Assembly (NCBI RefSeq): GCF_008933115.1
Contig: NZ_WBVO01000001.1
Span: forward strand, 496,001-560,000
Length of the DNA stretch: 64,000 bases
Direction of reading: 5' to 3'
Origin: Phaeocystidibacter luteus
GTDB taxonomy: Bacteria; Bacteroidota; Bacteroidia; Flavobacteriales; Schleiferiaceae
Shown piece by piece: positions 58,582 to 64,000 of the stretch. The position numbers and the translations under genes are program-made. Position 1 is the first letter of the stretch. Each line of letters starts with the position of its first letter. Below the pieces are notes generated by a model. It did not search any database. It was not told the DNA's origin and saw nothing but the letters and a program-made list of their open reading frames with translations.

Positions 58582-60276
58582 ATGGGATTATTTAAAAGAT
58601 GGGCTGTAAACCTCATCTTCATCCTAACCGGACTAGTCTATCTTCTCGGGTTGTTTGTCGAAATTCTCGAGATTGATTCAGCCCAATACGCCGCTCTCAG
58701 TCGAGAGATGGTGGAAGGCGGTTCTTTTCTGGAAGTATATCAACAAGGGCGAGATTACCTTGACAAGCCTCCCTTTCTTTTCTGGTTGAACTCAGCTAGT
58801 TTCTACTTGTTCGGCTATGCCGCGTGGAGTTTCAAATTAGGCAGTGTACTCTTTAGCGCGGTTGGAGTAATCGCCACCTATAAGCTAGGTAACCTGCTGT
58901 ATAACAAGCGTATTGGCTTTGTAGCCGCACTTATGCTGATGAGTAGTTTGGCTTTCGTCCTCATGAACAATGACGTACGAACCGACACTATTCTCACCTC
59001 AGCAGTAGTAATCGCCGTTTGGAAACTCACCGCTTACTTGTACTACAAGCGAAAGCGGGATTTGATTTGGGGATTCATAGCCATTGCCATAGCCATGATG
59101 ACAAAAGGTCCGCTAGGACTTCTCATCCCGCTTATGGCACTTGGAAGCTATACCATCGGACGACAGAAATACAAGGATTTGTTCCGATACCAGTGGGTAC
59201 TTGGAATTTTGCTTGTAGCCGTTTTACTCATCCCAATGAGTTACGGATTGTATACGCAGTTCGACGCTCACCCGGAGAAGGTCGTATACATGCCGACACC
59301 CGATGGATTGGTACCGCAGGATAGCCTGAGCGGACTCAAGTTCTTTTATTGGGATCAGAGTTTCGGAAGAATTACTGGGGATAACCCTTGGCACAACAAT
59401 GCCGGACCGTTCTTCTTTGTGCACACCTTCTTATGGAGCTTTTTCCCTTGGTCCCTTTTGGCAGTTTGGGCCTTCTTCTGGAGGGTTGTAGGTGCCATCA
59501 ACAGTGTACTGAGGAGAGAAAAGAAGCAAGAATGGCTCACCCTCGGAGGATTCATCTTGCCCATAATAGCTCTGAGTCTCTCGCAGTACAAGCTGCCGCA
59601 TTACATCTATGTCGTACTTCCTTTTGCGGCCATCTTCACCTCTGAATTCACCCTAAGAATTGCCTACGAGAAATCGAAAGGCTGGTACAACACCGCGCTC
59701 GTTCTTCAAGGACTGAGTATCACCGTGGTAACAATTATCGGCTTGTTGATTGGATTCTACGTCTTCCCCGATGTGCCTTGGTCGTTATGGCTTGTATTTG
59801 GAACAGGAATGGTTGTGGCACTCTACTTCTTCTTCAAAGGATTAAACCTGGATAGACTCGTTCTTTCGAGCTCTATTGCCGCGTTAACAGGATATGCGTT
59901 CATCAATGGGCATTACTTCCCAAATTTGACCGACTATCAGCCTACAGATGAAGTAGCGAAGACGTTGAAAGGATACGATGTTTCAGAAGACGAGTTCTTC
60001 ATTGATTCCAAGCGTGGCCGATTTAGCATGGCATACTTCACAGGATTCATACTCAACAGCGCACAGGAACATGTGGCTGAAGAAGGAGGATTCAAAAGCG
60101 GAGTTTATATCTACGTAGATGAACGCGGTAAGCGTCGATTAGACGAGAGTGGCGTTGAGTATACGATTCTTCAAATGTACCCTTCTTACCCCGTGACCAT
60201 GCCAACACCTGAGTTCCTGAATAATGAGACCCGTAAGGATGCCGTGGAGGAAACGTATTTGTTGTTGACGGAATAA
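58582..60276 (+). CDS. ArnT/PMT-type membrane glycosyltransferase (GT39/GT83-like)
   Basis: This 564-residue polytopic protein has about eleven or twelve hydrophobic helices and a soluble C-terminal domain. The first extracytoplasmic loop carries the catalytic-type Asp in IDSAQYAALSREM. YLDKPPFLFWL follows, the Lys-Pro-Pro motif shared by polyprenyl-phosphate-dependent glycosyltransferases such as ArnT. It probably moves a sugar from a lipid-phosphate donor to lipid A, a glycan or a protein; acceptor unknown. It is 27 bases downstream of the hexomutase. Confidence 0.88.
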   Translation: MGLFKRWAVNLIFILTGLVYLLGLFVEILEIDSAQYAALSREMVEGGSFLEVYQQGRDYLDKPPFLFWLNSASFYLFGYAAWSFKLGSVLFSAVGVIATYKLGNLLYNKRIGFVAALMLMSSLAFVLMNNDVRTDTILTSAVVIAVWKLTAYLYYKRKRDLIWGFIAIAIAMMTKGPLGLLIPLMALGSYTIGRQKYKDLFRYQWVLGILLVAVLLIPMSYGLYTQFDAHPEKVVYMPTPDGLVPQDSLSGLKFFYWDQSFGRITGDNPWHNNAGPFFFVHTFLWSFFPWSLLAVWAFFWRVVGAINSVLRREKKQEWLTLGGFILPIIALSLSQYKLPHYIYVVLPFAAIFTSEFTLRIAYEKSKGWYNTALVLQGLSITVVTIIGLLIGFYVFPDVPWSLWLVFGTGMVVALYFFFKGLNLDRLVLSSSIAALTGYAFINGHYFPNLTDYQPTDEVAKTLKGYDVSEDEFFIDSKRGRFSMAYFTGFILNSAQEHVAEEGGFKSGVYIYVDERGKRRLDESGVEYTILQMYPSYPVTMPTPEFLNNETRKDAVEETYLLLTE

Positions 60277-60284
60277 AAAGCAAA

Positions 60285-61517
60285 ATGATGAAATCAGCAC
60301 TAACCATACTCTTCGCCTCTGCACTTGTACTGAGCTGCTCAAATAACTCGGACTCATCAAAAGCGCCCATTCAAGAGGCGAATAACACGGCCGTAACTTG
60401 GCGTGGAGTGCTTCAAATGAATGACAGCACCGAATTACCGTTCAATTTCGTTGTAGAAGATGATCTGGTGACTATTACTAATGGCGAGGAAAAGGTGATT
60501 ATCGATTCAATAGTTGAGGTTGGTGATACTACGGAACTGTATCTACCTGTATTCCAAACTGTTTTCAAAGTGCACCGCGATACTAAAACGTGGAATGGAT
60601 ACTGGCAAAAGTTAGACGCGGATGATTACCGCATGCCTTTCACGGCAAGTAAAGGAGTCGAATATCGATTCAATAACGTGGTTTGGAAAAGTGAAATAAG
60701 TCTCCCCGCTAAATGGGAAGTCACCTTGCGTTCAGGGACCGATAATGAAAAACCGGCCATCGGTGAATTTCACGTGAAGCCGAACGGAGCTGCAACAGGC
60801 ACATTTCTAACTGAAACCGGAGATTACCGTTTTCTACAAGGCATGTTTGACGGCAGAAATCTTAAACTATCTGGTTTTGATGGAACTCATGCCTACTTCT
60901 TCGACGCCGTATATGACGGTCAACAGCTAAGCGGAACACACTACAGTGGTAAAACCTATGCTCAGCCTTGGACCGCTATTCCTAATGATGACTTTGAACT
61001 TCGAGATCCTACGCAGCTAACATTCATTAAAGACGGTTACGAAGGCATTTCGTTCAGTCTTCCTACTGTAAATGGGGAGGACTTCACATTTGATGGTAAG
61101 AGTACAAATGGACCAACCATTATTCAAATTATGGGATCTTGGTGCCCTAACTGTATGGATGAAACTCGCTACTTCAAACAACTTCACGAAAAGTATGCTG
61201 AACGAGGCTTGACAATCATCGGTATCACATACGAGTACAAACCTGAATTGGAAGAGGCAAAACCTGCGATTCAAAAAATGATTCGAGACCTCGACATCCC
61301 GTACACCATTGTTTATGGAGGTTTGGCTAATCCAGAAAGCATCGCCACTACCCTGCCCATGATTGAAAACTTCATGTCTTATCCAACATCAATTTTCATA
61401 GATTCTGAAGGTAATGTTCGACGAATTCATACCGGGTTCAGCGGACCAGGAACGAGCGAATTTGAGCCTTACTCTGTGGAAACAGAAGCTTTGATTGAAG
61501 AAATGCTCGGCGAATAG
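60285..61517 (+). CDS. TlpA-type thioredoxin-like lipoprotein
   Basis: This 410-residue protein has a lipoprotein signal (ALTILFASALVLSCSNN, lipidation Cys). A long N-terminal beta domain (about 35-255) precedes a thioredoxin fold (about 260-405) with the redox-active GSWCPNCMDE and the cis-Pro segment YPTSIFID. It is probably a periplasmic thiol-disulfide oxidoreductase, tethered to a membrane. The N-terminal domain resembles that of other Bacteroidota TlpA-like proteins, but its ligand is unknown. Confidence 0.88.
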   Translation: MMKSALTILFASALVLSCSNNSDSSKAPIQEANNTAVTWRGVLQMNDSTELPFNFVVEDDLVTITNGEEKVIIDSIVEVGDTTELYLPVFQTVFKVHRDTKTWNGYWQKLDADDYRMPFTASKGVEYRFNNVVWKSEISLPAKWEVTLRSGTDNEKPAIGEFHVKPNGAATGTFLTETGDYRFLQGMFDGRNLKLSGFDGTHAYFFDAVYDGQQLSGTHYSGKTYAQPWTAIPNDDFELRDPTQLTFIKDGYEGISFSLPTVNGEDFTFDGKSTNGPTIIQIMGSWCPNCMDETRYFKQLHEKYAERGLTIIGITYEYKPELEEAKPAIQKMIRDLDIPYTIVYGGLANPESIATTLPMIENFMSYPTSIFIDSEGNVRRIHTGFSGPGTSEFEPYSVETEALIEEMLGE

Positions 61518-61518
61518 T

Positions 61519-62010
61519 ATGTCACACGAACTTCTTCCCGACTTGAGACAATTGGCAAGTGCCAAGCGGAAACCGCATCAGAAATTGATGCGCCGACTTG
61601 CCAAGGCTGACGGGAAAAAGGTCGACAAGGCAATTCATGAGCTTCACGACGAGGTGTTCGCATGCACCGATTGCCTCCAATGTGCGAACTGTTGCAAAAC
61701 CACAGGACCTCTTTTCACGCGAAAGGACATAGATCGAATCAGCAAGCATTTACGAATGAAGCCTGCGGAGTTCGAGTCGGAGTACTTGAGGGTAGATGAG
61801 GACAATGATTTTGTTCTTCAGCAGGTTCCATGCAGGTTCTTGGAAGATGACAATAAGTGCAGCATCTATGAAGTACGTCCGAAAGCCTGCAGAGAATATC
61901 CACATACGGACAGAATCAAGCAGCAGCAGATTTTGAATCTTACACGGAGAAATGCATCGGTTTGTCCGGCCGTTTACACCATCCTTGAAAAGCTCAATGA
62001 ACAATTCTGA
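61519..62010 (+). CDS. YkgJ family cysteine-cluster protein
   Basis: This 163-residue protein has the family's metal-binding cysteines: CTDCLQCANCCKTTGPLF in the first half, then CRFLEDDNKCSIYEVRPKAC in the second. These may hold zinc or an iron-sulfur cluster. The ATG at 61519 is one base after the preceding stop; the in-frame TTG extension overlaps the thioredoxin-like gene. The stop overlaps the next ATG (TGATG). Function unknown. Confidence 0.9.
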   Translation: MSHELLPDLRQLASAKRKPHQKLMRRLAKADGKKVDKAIHELHDEVFACTDCLQCANCCKTTGPLFTRKDIDRISKHLRMKPAEFESEYLRVDEDNDFVLQQVPCRFLEDDNKCSIYEVRPKACREYPHTDRIKQQQILNLTRRNASVCPAVYTILEKLNEQF

Positions 62011-62354
62011 TGGGCACCACAGATATTCATAATTTCTTCGAATCAGAACTACATGTGGGAACGATTACTCAAGTTGAGCCGTTGCCAAAAGCGCATGTTC
62101 CGGCTTGGGTACTCACCATTGACTTTGGCCCTTTGGGAATCAAGAAAAGCTCTGCACGAATCACGCGATTGTACAATGCGGAAGACCTTATTGGACAGCA
62201 GATTATAGCCGTGACAAACCTACCTCCACGACAGGTGGGCAAGGTAATATCGGAATGCCTGGTACTTGGCCTACCCTCGTCAGACGACGCCGATACAGAA
62301 GTCGTACTTCTCCAACCAGAGCGCCCGGTTGATAACGGAACACGGGTATCTTAA
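62010..62354 (+). CDS. csaA: tRNA-binding domain protein, CsaA-like
   Basis: This 114-residue protein is a stand-alone OB-fold tRNA-binding domain (about 12-112; [56 protein letters not shown]). CsaA proteins bind tRNA and have been described as export-related chaperones. It is coupled to the YkgJ gene by a one-base overlap and ends four bases into the convergent YbjQ gene. Confidence 0.92.
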   Translation: MGTTDIHNFFESELHVGTITQVEPLPKAHVPAWVLTIDFGPLGIKKSSARITRLYNAEDLIGQQIIAVTNLPPRQVGKVISECLVLGLPSSDDADTEVVLLQPERPVDNGTRVS

Positions 62355-62674
62355 AACTCGAGTTTTACTGCTGTTCCAGAGGCGCTGACCATCAACATAC
62401 TTCCATTCGCTCCGATTACTTCATAGTCGATATCTACGCCTACGACCGCATCTGCTCCAAGTTGCGCCGCTCGCTGTTCCAACTCCCTAAGTGCTGTAGT
62501 TCGAGCTTCGAGAAGTACTTTTTCATAGGAACCAGATCGGCCGCCTACGAAATCGCGAATACCTGCGAAAATGTCTTTGAAGAAGTTGGCGCCGATGATG
62601 GTTTCACCTGCTACAACGCCTCTGTATTCCGAAATCTTCCGGCCTTCTACTGAGTTTGTTGTGGTTACAATCAT
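62351..62674 (-). CDS. YbjQ family protein
   Basis: This 107-residue protein has the YbjQ/UPF0145 signature: [30 protein letters not shown], then [29 protein letters not shown]. The fold forms pentamers and is labelled heavy-metal-binding in databases, with no firm function. The ATG at 62674 overlaps the stop of the channel gene as ATGA, so the two are coupled; longer in-frame starts lie inside the channel gene. Confidence 0.92.
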   Translation of the reverse strand: MIVTTTNSVEGRKISEYRGVVAGETIIGANFFKDIFAGIRDFVGGRSGSYEKVLLEARTTALRELEQRAAQLGADAVVGVDIDYEVIGANGSMLMVSASGTAVKLEF

Positions 62675-63501
62675 GAGTCTTTGGTTGATTCTATTTTGAG
62701 GCTTGCTCCGCAATTGAAGCAATGATTTGCATCTTCAACGTGCCCTTCGGCCCCACAATTGGAACAAATGGGCCCCTTGAGGTCTTTCTTTTCGTCTCGC
62801 CTAGCATAGACGAACTCAGAGGTTACAATGCCAGTTGGAACGGCAATGATTCCATATCCCAAAAGCATGATGACAGAGGCGAGCATTTTACCCAGTGGAG
62901 TTTCAGGTGAGATATCGCCATACCCCACAGTTGAAAGGGTTACGATTGCCCAGTAAATAGAATTGGGGATATCCTGAAATCCACTTTCCTCCCCTTCTAT
63001 CACATACATCAGGGAACCAAGAATGGTCACTAGAATGAGAATGCTCAGAATAAACACGCTAATCTTACGGCTGCTGGAAATGAGTGCGCGCATCATTAGC
63101 ATGCCATCGCGACTGTAATGGTACAGCTTCATGACACGGAAGACGCGTAAAATTCGCAGACCACGAATCACGATCAAATACTGTGGTCCTGCTACGAGCA
63201 ACGATAAATACGTTGGAAGAACCGAAATCAAATCAATTACACCGAGAAAGGAAAAGACATAACCTTTGGGTTTCTCTGAAATGGCCACGCGCAGAATATA
63301 TTCAATGGTGAAGAGCGCTGTGAACACCCATTCCAGAATTAGGAAGAGGTCGTGATACTTTTCGTTCAGACTTTGAACGCTATCGAGCAGTACGACTAGG
63401 ATACTGGCCACAATGGCCCAAATGAGGATTACGTCAAATGCTTTTCCAGAGGGAGTATCGGACTCGAAAATTATCCGTTCCAGTTTAGCTTTCATGGTCA
63501 T
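62671..63501 (-). CDS. Voltage-gated-type potassium channel with C-terminal zinc ribbon
   Basis: This 276-residue six-helix cation channel has S1-S4 (about 20-130). The S4 is arginine-rich ([19 protein letters not shown]). A pore with the potassium selectivity filter TLSTVGYGD (about 200-208) and an S6 helix (about 220-240) follow. A small zinc ribbon with two CxxC pairs (CSNCG, CFNCG) ends the protein, a fusion often seen in bacterial channels. It conducts K+ across the inner membrane. Two ATGs (63501 and 63495) are possible starts. It is coupled to YbjQ. Confidence 0.92.
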   Translation of the reverse strand: MTMKAKLERIIFESDTPSGKAFDVILIWAIVASILVVLLDSVQSLNEKYHDLFLILEWVFTALFTIEYILRVAISEKPKGYVFSFLGVIDLISVLPTYLSLLVAGPQYLIVIRGLRILRVFRVMKLYHYSRDGMLMMRALISSSRKISVFILSILILVTILGSLMYVIEGEESGFQDIPNSIYWAIVTLSTVGYGDISPETPLGKMLASVIMLLGYGIIAVPTGIVTSEFVYARRDEKKDLKGPICSNCGAEGHVEDANHCFNCGASLKIESTKDS

Positions 63502-63631
63502 AGAACGAATATAGTGAAATAGCGGTGAGAGAATTAGTGGCTGAGGGTGGTGTTTCTACTGGCGGATGGCTGGCAAGCTGCATAATCGCAAAACGCAAAT
63601 TGGAAATTAATGCGTGATTTATCGTGGCGGG

Positions 63632-63729
63632 AGGCTACAGGCGTCAGGCTTGAGGCGTCAGGCGTCAGGCTTCAGGCTTCAGGCTTCAGGCGTCAGGCTT
63701 CAGGCTTCAGGCTTGAGGCTTGAGGCTGG
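63632..63729 (+). repeat. 7-bp tandem array (14 units of AGGCTTC type)
   Basis: Fourteen contiguous heptamers run from AGGCTAC to AGGCTGG, mostly AGGCTTC, AGGCGTC and AGGCTTG. This array is not seen in the other composite repeats, where only a single CATCAGGCTTGA-like unit occurs at the same relative place, so it may be an expansion of that unit. Confidence 0.9.
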
Positions 63730-63769
63730 CTTAGCGTCACTCTATTTCAGGAAAGGTCAAGCTCTGCGT

Positions 63770-63825
63770 CCAACCCTCTAACCCTCTAACCCTCTAACCC
63801 TCCAACCCTCCAACCCTCTAACCTT
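63770..63825 (+). repeat. 8-bp tandem array (7 units of CTAACCCT/CCAACCCT)
   Basis: Seven contiguous octamers: CCAACCCT, three CTAACCCT, two CCAACCCT, and CTAACCTT. This is the reverse complement of the AGGGTTAG array at 13360-13407. Confidence 0.9.
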
Positions 63826-63859
63826 CCATACGCCTCTCCAAATTCCCTACTTTTACCCC

Positions 63860-64000
63860 ATGAACCTCAACGCTTCCCTTCCACGCTACGCCGTGATCAT
63901 AGAAACCATCGTTAACCTTGAGTTTGCGACTGGCATTCAAATAAGTCGGAAACTGGTTGACCGTGGATTTGAGGCCACGGTGAAGTCGCTTCAAAAGGAT
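63860..64000 (+). CDS. Start of a probable WYL-domain transcription regulator (partial)
   Basis: The frame starts ATG at 63860 and is open to the right edge (47 residues visible). The start MNLNASLPRYAVIIETI, then a helix-turn-helix-like GIQISRKLVDRGFEATVKSLQKD, resembles the N-terminus of WYL-domain regulators, where RY..I...L and S..T..RD are conserved. This is tentative because the WYL domain is outside the window. A -7-like TACTTTTA lies four bases before the ATG. Confidence 0.5.
   Translation, partial: MNLNASLPRYAVIIETIVNLEFATGIQISRKLVDRGFEATVKSLQKD

Larger units (their letters stand above)
63502..63859. repeat. Gene-free composite repeat region before the right-end gene (358 bp)
   Basis: Degenerate copies of the modules occur in the usual order: CTGGCGGATGGCTGGCAAGC (near 63558), ATCGCAAAACGCAAATT, a 7-bp array, a GCTCTGCGTC remnant, an 8-bp CTAACCCT array, and a pyrimidine-rich run with TTCCCTACTTTTACCCC directly before the ATG at 63860. 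No gene is supported. Confidence 0.8.

Noticed and set aside
63600-63860. Origin of replication because of arrays near parAB-type genes
   Set aside because: parAB is 40 kb away, and no dnaA, DnaA-box cluster or characteristic origin neighbours were seen.

Overview
The window looks like chromosomal DNA from a member of the Flavobacteriales (Bacteroidota), probably a marine Cryomorphaceae/Schleiferiaceae-type bacterium. The evidence is the parA-parB-DUF5683-dapB-lepB-wbqC cluster, the nusB-DUF1573-yajC-ybbR-coaE cluster, a methionine synthase split into two genes, DUF3276, two large secreted proteins with type IX secretion (T9SS) C-terminal sorting domains, and repeated matches to the Bacteroidota promoter elements (-33 TTG/TTTG and -7 TAnnTTTG). 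No rRNA, tRNA, CRISPR array or insertion sequence was recognised.

Layout. 1-1784: edge of a probable prophage or integrative element, with a leftward early operon of overlapping small genes, a divergent HTH repressor, and a palindrome over the leftward promoter. 1785-3698: two blocks of a composite intergenic repeat flanking one single-domain response regulator. 3699-6609: envelope proteins and a secreted hydrolase. 6606-10335: PhoH, then a Crp/Fnr regulator and a persulfide-dioxygenase/rhodanese fusion with a Crp-type operator between them. 10334-16835: leftward housekeeping operon (nnr, coaE, ybbR, yajC, DUF1573, nusB, leucine-dehydrogenase family), interrupted at 13319-13798 by the same repeat. 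17008-25274: exporter ABC protein, DUF3276, flavin reductase, and the ParAB/dapB/lepB cluster. 25324-35180: secreted SH3 protein, acyl-CoA carboxylase beta subunit, two T9SS cargo proteins, NUDIX and DUF3667 proteins.

35230-45601 is a methionine/SAM regulon. A leftward operon (PLP gamma-synthase, homoserine dehydrogenase, the two methionine synthase halves, metF) sits behind a SAM-I riboswitch. About 1.8 kb away, rightward metK sits behind a SAM-II riboswitch. The SAM-I leader has a perfect 11-bp inverted repeat that buries the metB-like start codon, and a second exact complement of its P1 strand.

45602-63501 holds kdsB, creD, a universal stress protein, a nucleoside phosphorylase, ndk, outer-membrane proteins, DUF721-recF divergent from TPR-ribH, phosphohexomutase, an ArnT-type glycosyltransferase, a thioredoxin-like lipoprotein, small cysteine-cluster and tRNA-binding proteins, and an ion channel with a zinc ribbon. 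The right end (63502-64000) carries the repeat again, with a 7-bp and an 8-bp tandem array, just before the start of a WYL-type regulator.

The most unusual signals are: (i) the composite repeat, which at four places lies directly upstream of a gene start with its CTAACCCT array in the same orientation; (ii) the two SAM riboswitch classes with a visible start-codon-sequestering stem; (iii) the Crp-type palindrome centred at a predicted -41.5; and (iv) several genes whose -7 box lies 4-5 bases before the start codon, suggesting leaderless mRNAs.
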